From Parietaria judaica (taxonomy: Eukaryota > Streptophyta > Magnoliopsida > Rosales > Urticaceae): 64,000 nt of DNA. Shown here piece after piece: positions 12,072 through 23,599 of this stretch (position 1 is its first letter; every line of letters starts with the position of its first letter). The DNA lies in assembly GCA_954871525.1 (NCBI GenBank), contig OX940861.1, positions 6,928,842 through 6,992,841 of the forward strand. The letters are read 5' to 3'. The notes below the pieces were generated by a model. It had not been told where the DNA came from, did not search any database, and saw only the letters and a list, made by a program, of their open reading frames with translations. The position numbers and the translations under genes were made by a program.

Positions 12072-14921
12072 ATGGCGTCTAGGGTTCCGATATCGCTTCT
12101 CTCGTTCTTCTGTCTCTTCGCGCTCTCGCTCAGCGGCGCTCTCGCCGAAGAGGCCGAGGCCAAGGAGTTCGTTCTCACTCTCGCTTCGTCAAACTTCTCC
12201 GATACGATCAGCAAGCACGACTTCATCGTCGTTGAATTCTACGCCCCATGGTACGGATTCGAATTCTCGCTCTCGAATTTGCATTTAGGTTTCGTTTGTT
12301 TTCGATTTGTTCGTCGTCATTGTTTCTTTGCTAGATTGATGTAGTGCGTTCGATTTTTTTCGGATCTGGCTTTTCAATTCCGCCTTTTGGAAATTTCTCT
12401 GCTTTACGTAGGATTTGAATTTAGAGCTATGTCTTGAACCGTTCGCATGCAAAAATTGGAATCGCCTTTTAATTTCTATTAGGAACGAATTAATTCATGG
12501 ATTTGTTGATGATAATTTTTGTTTTTCACGCGAGTTTGAAACCTACGTTGGAGTAGATTATACTGTGAGTAGGTGTCTCGATCAGAATGATCTACATATT
12601 ATGTATCAGAAAATTTAGCTCCAATTGTTATAATTTTCGTTTATTAGTTCTTCTTGTTGATTGTTAGTTAATGATCATAGTCTTGTCTCATTGTAATTTT
12701 GGTGAATTTTTCTGTAGGTGTGGACACTGTCAGAAGCTCGCTCCAGAGGTTAGTCGTAGCATTTGCATGTCCCTTATTTCCGAGCAGAATCAATGTTTTT
12801 GTTGAACTATATGTAATTGGTAAACCAAATTTAATTAACGATGCAATCGGTTGATCGCACAGTTCGAAAAGGCTGCGGAAGCTTTGAGTAGCCACGATCC
12901 TCAGATCGTTTTGGCTAAGGTTGACGCTAACGAAGAAGAAAACAAAGAGCTTGCGACTCAATACGACGTCAAGGGTTTCCCCACGATCAAGATTCTGAGG
13001 AAGGGAGGAAAGGCTGTTCAAGACTACAACGGACCTCGTGAAGCCGATGGTATTATCGAGTACTTGAAGAAGCAGAGTGGCCCTGCGTCTGCTGAAATTA
13101 AGACCGCCGAAGATGCCGGTAGCCTTATAGTTGACAAGAAGATCACTATTGTAAGTGTTTCATGTTTTCCATACAAACCCTTCTTCGCTGTAGATTTTCA
13201 GTCCCAATTCTGTAGTTTTATTTAGCCAGTAAGTTGCTGTATGTCTGATGACTTGCCTTTGCAGGTTGGAGTGTTCCCTAAGTTCTCCAGCGAGGAGTTC
13301 GAGAAATACACAGAGGTAGCTGAGAAGTTGCGCTCTGACTATGATTTCGTTCACACCTCAGACGCTAAGCTCCTTCCACGCGGTGAATCATCGGTGACTG
13401 GTCCTTTGATTAGACTGCTCAAGCCGTTCGACGAACTCTTTGTTGACTTCAAGGTACTACAAGCTTGGCTATGTGTAGAAGATTGCCTTAGTAACATATT
13501 TTCTTCTTGCAATGGTATTGAAATAATGTGTGAGAAGTATTATTGAATCATGGGTCGTGCATGCAGGATTTCAGTGTTGATGCTATCGAGAAGTTTATCG
13601 TAGAGTCGAGCATTCCAATCGTGACAGAGTTCAACAACGACCCTAACAACCACCCTTTTGTTGTTAAGTTCTTTAATAGCCCCAACGCAAAGGTATTTGC
13701 AAGCTACTAATATCACTTACTTGGTCGAGTTTGTTCATGGTTACGCTTGCATGATTTATTTCCGTTCTAATAGCAATGTAAAAGTATTCTTATATAAACA
13801 TAGATTACAAGCATCATTGAACAATTTAGAAACATAGATTATTCATCTATTTGAACTTTGGCAGGCAATGATGTTTCTAGATGTCAGCAGTGACGGGTCT
13901 GACTCTTTCACATCTAAATATCGCGAAGTTGCTGAAAAGTTCAGATCAGAAGGTATAAGCTTTTTGGTCGGAGATCTTGCCGCTAGTGAGGGTGCCTTCC
14001 AGGTATGTTTCTGTTGGTGTGTGTTTTTTGCAATGCCATATATATATATATATTCTATTTTATATTTATATTCAACGTTCTTTATGCTTGATTTGCAGTA
14101 CTTTGGGTTAAGCAAAGAACAAGTGCCCCTTATCATCATTCAGACCACCGATGGGCAAAAGTTTTTGAAGCCAAATGTGGAGCCTGATCACATTGCTACT
14201 TGGTTGAAGGATTACAAGGTAACGGGGAAAGAAGATGACTTCTTTGTCCACTTTCAATTTAGCTGTGTCGTCTTTAACCTAATTGATTAAATAATTTGCT
14301 TGCAGGACGGCAAGGTGGCAGCATACAAGAAGTCCGAGCCTATCCCCGAGCAGAACAACGAGCCCGTTAAAGTGGTCGTTGCTAACTCCCTCCAGGATAT
14401 TGTTTTCAACTCTGGAAAGAACGGTGCGTTCCATTTATCTGCAATATATTTACAACATTTTATTTGCATTGTTGACTTGCTATTCACCGTAATTAAATTG
14501 ACATGGGGTAATTTTCTAGTGTTGATCGAGTTTTACGCTCCATGGTGCGGACACTGCAAAAAGCTTGCTCCAATCTTGGACGAAGTTGCCGTCCACTTTG
14601 AAAGCAACCCTGATGTTATTATCGCTAAGTTTGTAAGTTTCTGTGTTGATATTAAATTTTAACTTGAAACACTAACGAGAAAGTTGTTTTACATTTTTAA
14701 CTCTATTGTTTCCAATTTTGCAGGACGCCACAGCAAATGATCTCCCCAGCGACACCTTTGATGTGCAGGGGTACCCGACTGTGTACTTCAGATCATCAAG
14801 CGGGAAAACCGAAACCTATGAAGGAGATAGGACCAAGGAAGCCATCATTGAGTTCATCGAAAAGAACAAAGACAAGGCTGATGAGAAGAAGCAAGAAGAA
14901 TCAGGCAAAGATGAGCTCTAA
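12072..14921 (+). CDS. PDIL1-1: Protein disulfide isomerase, ER-retained (a-b-b'-a', KDEL)
   Basis: Oxidises, reduces and isomerises disulfides of secretory proteins in the ER lumen. Inferred exons: 12072-12250, 12718/12720-12750, 12863-13150, 13265-13453, 13567-13692, 13865-14002, 14099-14218, 14306-14423, 14520-14632 and 14724-14921. A signal peptide (about residues 1-25) is followed by two thioredoxin domains, each with CGHC (about residues 61-64 and 406-409), two redox-inactive b domains between, an acidic/Lys tail and a C-terminal KDEL. In frame it would be 499 aa, the usual length for plant PDIL1-1/1-2. The oddity is at exon 2: the only AG (12716-12717) leaves GTGTGTGG where one GT fewer is needed. 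Spliced canonically, the frame shifts inside the first CGHC and stops early in exon 3. All other exons are intact. A 3'UTR intron (about 14927-15423) is possible. Confidence 0.9.
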
Positions 14922-16302
14922 ACATGGTAACTTCCGGTTTTGTTTTATTATTTATTTTAGCATTGGCTTAACATCTTTTACTCCATCGGAAGTATTACTG
15001 TATTAGGAATAGAATTAAACGAAAGTGTTAATCTGGAAATTCGATCTCTGTTATTGTTTGAAGCAATTTACATATATGCGCCCTTACCTGAATGTGTTAG
15101 GTTACCAGTTTCGTTCGAGGAACTGTAAATTTTGACAACATTCTCCCTAACATTAAACAATCACGGTTTCCGTCTAACATTGAGTCACCGAGCAATGCAT
15201 ATGCTAAGCTTATAACGGGAAAACCTACCGTGAATTTGTTTTTCGATTTCTTAAATAATAAAGGGGAAGTTACTACATTTTACGAATTTATAGAAGAAAC
15301 CGGTACAAAAAACAACCGATAATCAGATTCTTAGGTTTTCTCTTCATGCAATTATCTTTTCTATGTCAAATTCATATTATTGTTAATATGTTAAAACTGT
15401 GTTTTGTTCTTTGTCTGTGCCAGCAACATCAGCCCGTGATCAACGCAACGCGATTCCGACATTGCCCTTGCGACGGTTGCGAGAGTGGTGCCGCCCAAAT
15501 GCCTTGGTCTCCTCCCCTATGTGTCTTTTATGCGTCTCTTTTTGTTTATTTAATAAGGAGGGGATTTCGGCGTTTGTAGCCTCATTAGAGTTAGTTTATT
15601 TATGTACAAGTTTTGTCCTAGAAACCTTCTTAATTATCCCATAAAAAAAATAAAAAAATAAAAAAACTCGATAGCACCACTCTTTTATGCCAAATCTTCC
15701 CTTTCATCTCATGAGATTATTATATTATTATTATTATTCTTGCCTAACTTTTTGTTGACCACTCAACGCTTGATTGACGCCACTTAACAGTTTCAGCAGC
15801 CATAGAGGTTCAAATTTCTATAAGCTATGACGTTTGCTTAACAACCGGTGCCTAGGTGTGAAACCGGGACCGAAAAACTAGTATAGTCTTGGTTCCGGTG
15901 ATATAAAATGGATTTTTCCATAACTGGTAATGGTTATCAGGGTAAAAGTGTTGCGAATCAAGATCAATGAACTCGGGCGAAAATCCAATGTGAGACTTTA
16001 TTTGATTTTTAATACTTATTTATTTAATAAAAATATACAATGAGAACACAAATTAATTATTGTAAAAAAGGTAAGAAAATAAATATATAATATTTTCTTG
16101 AAAAAATGTGTATGGAGCTATATATATAAAAATTAAAGTATTTTTTTGTTATCATTGCGGCTTGGCTAATAGTGATAATTCACCGGTAGTATATACTATA
16201 TATGAAGAAAGAAAAATAAGAGAACTAATAATATAAAAAAAAAAGAGCATGTATACAATATACATTAGCCAGTAGTAAAAAATAGGGAATTGGCTAGTAG
16301 TG
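14922..16302. other. PDI 3' region, then intergenic
   Basis: After the stop, ATG|GTAACT at 14926 and a pyrimidine-rich TGTGCCAG ending at 15423 would fit a 3'UTR intron, with the 3' exon running to the AT-rich signals near 15590-15660. From 15840 there is a sequence starting GGTGTGAAACCGGGACCG that resembles ends of non-autonomous hAT elements (compare about 22380-22710). No other gene was seen. Confidence 0.4.
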
Positions 16303-17118
16303 CGTGTTGGAGACTCTCGGAGGCGGGCTTGGGGGCCGGGTTGAGCTCACGAGACGGTACCACCAGGCGTTGGAGGCATCGGCGGCGAGGAATTTCCCGG
16401 ACAATGGGTGCATTACTTGTATGAGTCACAACACTGATGCACTTTACTGGTAACTCCCAGTTCATACTAGACTATTTATCAATCGATTCATGAAGTTTAT
16501 TTAGTAACTTCATTGATAATTAATTTAGAAAATAACGGGTTTTTCGTTCGAGAGCAAGACCAAAACTCGTTACCATTTTTACAGCAATGATAATGAGCAA
16601 AACCTTCTCATTGCTGTAAAAAATTGTTTCTTTTCAATCGAACTCAAGTTAGCAACGAAAGTAAAAAGAAACCGGAAAAATATTTTACTAGGAAATTCAA
16701 TTTAGGAAGGAAATCACGGGCAGATGAGAAGAAATCTGCTATTATAAGTGGAGCGAGCAGAGAGAGAGAGTAAAATTAAATGACGGCTAAGTTGTAAGTT
16801 ATAACTAACCCCTTACAATAAAGCCCTAATTCGGAAGGTCCATACAATTTAGACATTCCTATAGGTGTTGGTTTAGTATCGTTGATCGTGAAATTATGAC
16901 GCAGTTCGAAGCAGACGGCTTTAGTGAGAGCATCAGACGATTTCTACCCTCGTGATCCGATGTCGCACACGATCCACATTGCAGCCATGGCTTACAACAG
17001 CGTGTTCCTGCCTGGGAGAGTTTATGCAGCCTGATTGGGACATGTTTCACTCTCTTCACCCCGCCGGCAAATACCACGCCTCTGCCAGAGCCATCAGCAG
17101 CGGGCCCATCTACGTCAG
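16303..17118 (+). pseudogene. Raffinose synthase / alkaline alpha-galactosidase relic, middle part
   Basis: Two exon pieces of a GH36 family protein (seed imbibition/DIN10 type, galactinol-sucrose galactosyltransferase-like). About 16303-16452 encodes [23 protein letters not shown] and [10 protein letters not shown]; after an intron, about 16905-17115 encodes [24 protein letters not shown], then [12 protein letters not shown] and GPIYV. In the second piece the expected GEF between VFL and MQPDW is replaced by a sequence 4 nt too long, so the frame breaks near 17010. The upstream half of the gene is missing. The later part of the same gene lies at 19247-19773. It cannot make an active enzyme. 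Confidence 0.85.
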
Positions 17119-17129
17119 GTGTGTATAAC

Positions 17130-17203
17130 ATAAGTAACAACAATACCAAATCAGTCACGTGTTACTTATGTTACAACAGTGTGACTGTGTAACACGTGGC
17201 CGT
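17130..17203. repeat. Short inverted repeats at the left edge of the foldback element
   Basis: AACATAAGTAAC (about 17129) is mirrored by GTTACTTATGTT (about 17160), and CACGTGTTAC (about 17156) is mirrored by GTAACACGTG (about 17189). This small palindromic patch sits where the foldback insertion meets the gene relic and may mark a rearranged or truncated left terminus. Confidence 0.6.
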
Positions 17204-17633
17204 TAACGGCAAAAATAACCATTTTTTTTGTTGAAAAAAATTAATTTTTAATTTTCTTAATTTATATTTTTTTTCTTTACTTGATTAGTGATAATTACTT
17301 GAATTCCAAATACATGGAATAACACAAAAGTTAGTCAAAACATCAATTGATCTCTTAATGTGCTTGTATAATCTACATTTGCTAATAAAAATCTTATTAT
17401 TATGATAAATTTAACATTGCATTACACAAAAGTCGATCATGATATCAATTATCAATTGTATATTAATTTGCTTGGAGAAACTAATTTGCCGACTAAACCT
17501 AATCATGAATAAAACAACTACATAGTTAATTTAAGGTTGACAGTCAAACTTTAAACAAAAACCTAATCATATTGTTTTTGTTACATTTTACTATCTAAAT
17601 ATATAGCATGACATCTCAAAGAAATATTATATA

Positions 17634-17670
<37 letters not shown>

Positions 17671-18963
17671 AAACTCTTAGCGCATATATTCTCAAGTTAT
17701 GACCATTACTTATATTTTTATGTCTTTTTTTTAGTCGGAACATACTTTGAAGTCTTATTTTGTTATCGGGGGTACTTTTAGAGACGTTAATTAGCCGAGT
17801 TAATGTCTTCACATTGCTTCAAATTCTAAGTATGAACCGAATTAACATCTTCACCATTACCCTTTTCATTGGAAATTGGCCGTTTTAGATCGAATTAATA
17901 CAGTCAATTAATGTCCCCGTATTGAAAAAAAAAAATGGCTTAAGAATATATGCCGGTAAAAAAATAATATCAATAATCAATAGGGCTTGATTAGTAATAA
18001 TTGGCTAAAAGACCTCCCTTGGGATCCCACTAAAATCCATACCCTTAAATACTCATGCTAAGAAACATGAATAGTGTGGAAGAAAGCTATGACACACAAT
18101 CAAAACCCACTTAAGGTCATTCTCCGAAAAAGCCCTCATCGGAGGCCGATCCAACGCCGCAAACCGCGTCCTCATCGGAGGCCGGACGCGCCCTCACGTG
18201 CGGCGTTTGTGCCGGACGCGCTACTTCACGCGCGTGCGCATCTACTGACGTCATCAGATTGACGTCAGCCCTTCTGAGGGCGCGTGAGGAGGGTAGGAGA
18301 CGGGTGGCTGCGCGTGGGAGTGCATGGTGGCTCGTGTGGGGCCGCCCAAGGTGCTTTCAGCCCACTTTAAGGGTTCCGGGAGCGTTTCGAGGGCGTTTCT
18401 TGCAAACTTTATGACTTTTTTTAGCATCTTGATATTTTTGGAAACATATGAACACTTTATTTCGCGAAAACGGACTTCCGGTGAATATCTCGGCTAAAAT
18501 TGACTTTATTTAATAAAAGAAAAATTAATTATATAACTTTCCTTTTATTAATTTATTAAAAATAAATTACGTAAAATACCCGTAACATTATGCTTAAAAT
18601 TTCTCATAATAATAAGATTTTTGTCAGCAAATGTAGCTTATACAAGCGCATTAAGAAATCAATTGATGTTTTGACTAACTTTTGTGTTATTTCATGTATT
18701 TGGAATTCAAGTAATTATCACTAATCAAGTAAAGAAGAAAAAATATGAATTAAAAAAATTAAAAATTAATTTTTTTCAAAAAAAAAAAGTTTGGTTATTT
18801 TTGCCGCAAACGGCCACATGGCGGATGTTAAGGGAAAAAATAACGTTTTCATGCCAAAGTCACGGTCAACGCACGCTGGGTATTTTTACCGCCAGTTTTA
18901 AAGATTGAGTATACGGGAAGCACGTTGACCAAAAGTTAAATATTTTTGCCGTAATTTTTCCTT
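17204..18963. mobile_element. Foldback MULE-like element with a GC-rich core
   Basis: The left arm (about 17204-17420, starting GGCCGTTAACGGCAAAAATA) is repeated in inverted form at about 18590-18820. The right terminus continues outward through CACGGTCAACGCACG to TTTTTGCCGTAATTTTTCC at about 18963. Relative to the copy at 60983 onward, the left outer end is missing. Between the arms are an AT-rich body with a TA microsatellite (17641-17667) and a GC-rich block at 18120-18400 that the other copy lacks. No intact ORF. Long inverted repeats plus a foreign-looking core suggest a Pack-MULE-like non-autonomous element. Confidence 0.7.
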
Positions 18964-19246
18964 AAAGAAATTAACGGGTTTTCGTCAAATTTTAAGCCAC
19001 GGCACATAGGGTAGTCCATTTATGATTATTTAATCCCTAAACATAAATATTCAATTTATAATTACTTTATTAACAGGGGAGAATTTACTATGCTTTATAA
19101 ATTCAGAAGAGAAATTACTAAAAAAATTAAGAAGAGAGCTGAAACAACAGTGACAAGTTCAGGGACATGACTGTAAATTACACTTAATCTAAATTGTCAT
19201 GTCAAGAATTTCATTATGAAGTGAGAAATCTGAGTGTTTGAGTTTG

Positions 19247-19773
19247 ATTCCTCCAGCTTGTTGAAAATATGGAACATGAACAAGTACACAGGCTGCCAAG
19301 GCGCCGCATGGAACACCGCATAACGATCAAACACCTTCCACGAAACGTCCTCGGAAGCCCTCACTGGACACATCCGGGCCCGGGACGTCCACCTCATCGC
19401 CGAGGCCGCCTCCGCCGACTCCCACTGGTCCGGAGACTGCGTCGCCTTCTCCTCGCACTCCAAGGAGCTCGTCAAGGTCTTGGCTCCGGGATACGACTTC
19501 GCTCCGTTGAGACTTATCGGAATGTATAACGCTGGTGGAGCCGTAGACGGGCTGTGGTATGAGACGGGTTCGAGACGGCGGGGACAGTTTACATGGAGGT
19601 CAAAGGGTGTGGCATTTTCGGGGCTTACTCGTCGGCCGAGCCGAGGAAGTGCATTGTCGATTCAGTTGTGGTCGGGTTTAGCTACGACGGCTCGTGCGGA
19701 TTAGTGAGTTTCGAGTTGGAGAATTTTCCGGAGGAGGGTAAGAAGGCTCACAATGTTGTAGTTGAGTTATAAG
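19247..19773 (+). pseudogene. Raffinose synthase / alkaline alpha-galactosidase relic, C-terminal part
   Basis: The frame beginning KIWNMNKYTG continues as CQGAAWNTA, SSEALTGHIRARDVHLIAEA, HWSGDCVAF and YDFAPLRLIGMYNAGG, and ends KKAHNVVVEL at a TAA near 19772. These are the C-terminal motifs of GH36 raffinose synthase/SIP proteins. Blocks are missing (the GVFN between KYTG and CQG, and the segment before APGYDF), and several frame changes are needed, including one after GLWYETG. It is the tail of the relic at 16303-17118, now about 2.1 kb away because of the foldback element and flanking sequence. Confidence 0.85.
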
Positions 19774-21038
19774 CCATTAGTTTGACTCTCGAAATTGGAT
19801 TATCAAATGTCATTCTTATGTGTTGTTCACTTGTAGTTCTTATTTCTACACCATGGATTGGTTGAGATGGTAATTTTTCGAAGAAATCAAGATACAAATA
19901 CAAAGTTGCCTCACAAAATTAGGACGTTGGCTGCAATTTAAAGTCCGTTAACTGATCACAAGTCTAATTTGCGATAACTGATCACAAGTCTAATTTGCGA
20001 GTATATCGATGGAGTTATCGTAAGATTTTTAAAATTTGATGTTGATACTTGATAGTGCCGCTATGATTTTATTGGTATATCGGTGAAATTTTCATTAAAA
20101 GTTGAATATTACTAAGAAATCAAAAGACAAAAGTAATATTATAGATGTCAAGAAAAAAAAAAGAGTCAAATTTCTTAAAAGAGTTTTGAGAGATTACGTA
20201 AAGGTTAATGTAAAAAAAAAAAAAAAAAAAAAAGAAAATATGAAATTTTCTTGATCAAAGAAAATTTTTGAAGATTAAAATACATATAATGAAAATCGAT
20301 ATACTTCGGGCATGAAAATCGCAGCAAGCTTATCAAAAAGGTTTTTTTTTTTTTCTTGTTTCTTTTGATTTTTAATACACTGGATGTCTGGAGAACTCTA
20401 CGAGAAGACTTGTTTTTCTTCAAATTTTAAATTTATGTTAGTGGTTAAAACTTGATAATAAAAAGAAAAAAATTAATACCTAAAAGCATGTATTCGGTAT
20501 TTTTGTGATAAAGCACAACCGAATACCGCATTCGGTATACTTAGACTTTAATTCATTGATTTATTTATAATGTAAAATTGGTTAATAGTTCAACTTATAA
20601 TGTTCAATTTACTTCTAACTAATAGAGTATAATAATTAAATCATTCTTTATGGTTTAATACTGATATGATTTGTCTTTTTGTTTATCCAATATCTCATCA
20701 CCTTCTTTAAAGTAGTTATTGCAGTTAAAAAATCAACTTCACCGTTACAGAACATATTCAGTAAATGCATTTTTCACATTAAAAATAGATATTATATTTT
20801 ACTAAGAAAAATATGGAAAATGCCTTTTTATTGTTATGGGAAATACTGCACCGTTTTTACCTGTCAGGATCCATGAGCAGCTAACCCGAAAATATCCTAC
20901 GCCCATCGATCCCAGAAATCGCTATATACAAGCTAACAAGATCAGTGAAATTTACTCATTTCTAATGATCGCAAATCTAAGTAAGTCGAAGTTCGGTTTT
21001 TAGCACTATTTTTTGCCGGCAAACTTGGCTGGTACGGA
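19774..21038. other. Intergenic, no gene seen
   Basis: AT-rich sequence with a 26-bp tandem duplication near 19952-20003 (AACTGATCACAAGTCTAATT repeated) and A/T runs near 20213-20234 and 20342-20354. Open frames on the minus strand come from these runs. No gene was recognised. Confidence 0.5.
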
Positions 21039-23549
21039 TCACGTTCCCGATAGCATCCGCTCAAGCTCGTCCCCGAAGCTCTCATCATTTTGCAGCAAGA
21101 GCTGCTGCTCGTCGTCTTGACGCTCATGCTTCAAACCCGTGTGCTCGTGAAACTGCTCTCTCTGCGAATCCCACTCGCACACGATCTTCTCCACCGTGTC
21201 GCCGAAGTGTTGTTCGTCTTTCGCAATGTGCTCGATGTTTTTGATGTCCACCGATTTGCTTGCCTCTGCAAACAACGAGAAAAAAGAAAACCAGAGGAAT
21301 TTCTTTATAATTATATTGAAAATTCATTACTACTTCAATGTTTCTGATATAGTCTCGAGACATAAATCTCGTCACGGGTCTAGAACCGTTGATACCCTGT
21401 TTTTATGTTGGGTCTACTCTAAAACCCTAAAGAAACTCTAAGCTAATTAGACTGAACTGACTAAGCTAATATTACAACTTCATGGGCCGGGCCGGACAAA
21501 TAAACCCTAAAAATATCGGTTCTACAAATATTTTATATATATATATATGAGGATCTTTGGATTTCACTCCAATCCCCATGGTGACTCGAACTCAAGACCT
21601 CTAATGTCTTAAGTGATGTGCTTGTTACCACTAGACCAATCACATATTGTCTCGTTGGTAACGATCAATTATGAAATTTAAGTAACACTATATACATCAT
21701 TAATATATATAAATAATGTCTCGTTGGTAACGATTTTTTAACAGCTAATTCACGAAAGAAATTGTACCGCCGATAGCAAGTTTCTTGGTCTCCTCATACT
21801 CGGACGACATTTGCTTGATCGCTTCCATGTCAACTGCTGTACCCTGGTAAAAAACCGTCATATTTACGTACCGATCCAAGATAATAAAGAACTCTTTCAT
21901 ACCAAGTAGTTTTCTAACAAAAAATGAGCATAACCTTCACGATTAGTTCGAGAAAGAACAATAATTACCATGTCCAAGTGGATATAATCTTGAATTTTGG
22001 AGTTAGAAAATAACCTGTTAAAACAAACGAGGAAGAGATAGTTATAATACAAACGAGGAGAAGATGCGTATTTAAATTGAAGAGATCAATCGAATAAGGT
22101 TGGAAAAACTTACTGCTCGTACGCAACTTTAACGCGAGCGTTTTGTAGTTCCGTTAGCTGGTTAACGGTCTCTGCAACATCTCCTTCATTGATGTCCAGA
22201 AAACCGAACAGGAAGATTTTCTTCTCCAGCATTTTCCTCACAATAGCAGACACGCCTTTCAAATCGTTTTCTTTCGAAATAACAACCAAATTTTTCAGGT
22301 TCTTCAGATCTTCTGTCATGGCCAATGGACAATAAGAGATTATAACACATCACACATAGAGCATATTGAAATACAAATATCTAATATTAAAATATATGGG
22401 TGAATTTATTGCAGGTTCCCAATATCGGTTTACAAACCGGATTTTTTTTTTGTGAAATATTGGGAACCGGGTCTCAATCCCAGTTGTGAGAGATTATAAT
22501 ATTGTATATAAAAATATTTAAATAAAACCTACTAATCCTGATTTAAAACGGCATTCCTAGTTTTAAAACCGTATTTCAGCGGTCATGGCTCCCCATAAAA
22601 CCAATTTTTACAAAACCAACACCGGGAGGCGTCCTTAAATCTCATAGAAAACCGGAACCGAGAGTTAAAATTGACAAAATCCCGGTTCCTGGTTTCACCC
22701 TAATTTAAATAGAATCGAATGTGAGTTTACCTAGAGATAAATAGATCTTGAAGTGGGGCTTGAATGGTTGAGTCTCCTGAAGGCAGTAAAGACAATACAG
22801 CCCTCCCAATCTCATTGATAAACAAGATGTATGGTTCATATACCCTGCATTTCACTTTCCAAGATTTAGTATCTTCAGTTACTAACGACTGTTGTGATCT
22901 GAATCCGATTTCTTAACCCGGCCCGTCTCGTAACTTCACAGTGCGACATAATTTTGTTGGATATTTCAGGGTTTTGTAATGTAAGCAAAGGGGTCGGGCC
23001 GACAGGACAGGCATGGACCTTTCGGATTAGAGATTTTCAGTCAATTAACCTACGGCCCAATTCTACTTTTCGATCATAGCAAATTCTTCTCCTTCGTCCG
23101 TGATTTTCTTCATAAATTGTGTTTCCACGTAAAATCCTGCGTCGAAATCTCTTTACTTCCTTCCATTAGGTTTCTCACAACTAACTTTCTCCCTAATACA
23201 TTTATGAGAGACAATGCATATATACGTATATATATATATTTATATATATATATATATATATTATATATATCGATTTAGAGTGTAGAGATGATACCAATGG
23301 CATGAGAGAAGAGGGTTTGCATAAAGAAAGCCAAGTTGGAAGAAGGGCTAGCTTCGTAGAGGTAAGAGAATTTCTTGGAAAGCCATATCCTCTTCATTAC
23401 CCCAAAGCTTTGAGACTCGGCCTGCAAATAATTCATTCATTCGATAACGAAGCAAAAGAAACCCAGTTTCCTGGTAATCGAATGGAAAGTACCATGGCGA
23501 AATCGGCTATGAGCTCATCGATGTCCTGCTTGAAGGGGTTCAACTCCAT
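21039..23549 (-). CDS. SNAP43: snRNA-activating protein complex subunit SNAP43 (SNAPC1-like)
   Basis: Subunit of the SNAP complex that binds the upstream sequence element of snRNA promoters and supports Pol II and Pol III snRNA transcription in the nucleus. Seven exons with one consistent frame on the minus strand: 23549-23493, 23421-23295, 22844-22731, 22312-22114, 22014-21969, 21843-21768 and 21265-21039, giving 281 aa. The family pattern is clear: MELNPFKQDIDELI at the start, then MKRIWLSKKFSYLYEA, LAFFMQTLFSHAIGYM, RLGGLYCLYCLQETQPFKP, KIYLSLGEDLKNLKNLVV, VAYEQLFSN and a C-terminal E-rich tail ending ERMLSGT. Every border is GT-AG. Intron 3 (22313-22730) holds an hAT-like repeat and intron 6 a SINE. 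The start lies only about 55 bp from the end of a truncated upstream copy of the same gene. Confidence 0.9.
21535..21660 (-). mobile_element. tRNA-derived SINE-like insertion in SNAP43 intron 6
   Basis: On the minus strand, GGTCTAGTGGTAAC resembles a Pol III A box, and about 40 bases on GGTCTTGAGTTCGAGTCAC resembles a B box. The corresponding intron of the truncated copy lacks this segment, so it arrived after the duplication. A TA repeat tail lies at about 21534-21548. Confidence 0.6.
22380..22712. mobile_element. hAT-like repeat in SNAP43 intron 3
   Basis: The sequence GGTTCCCAATAT..GAAATATTGGGAACCGGG at the left and CGGTTCCTGGTTTCACCCTA at the right has the pyrimidine/purine 'CCGG' style of non-autonomous hAT ends; the right end read inward starts TAGGGTGAAACCAGGAACCG. 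Not coding. Exact borders are not resolved. Confidence 0.45.
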
Positions 23550-23599
23550 TGCTTCCAATCTATCTCCACGCAAACCCGACAATTTTTTCTGACGAAGGG

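Noticed and set aside
12294..12717. Alternative donor in PDI intron 1 (GT at 12294) that would restore frame
   Set aside because: It would keep the total in frame but inserts intron-derived residues and replaces the Trp before CGHC, with a poor donor; not a credible normal product.
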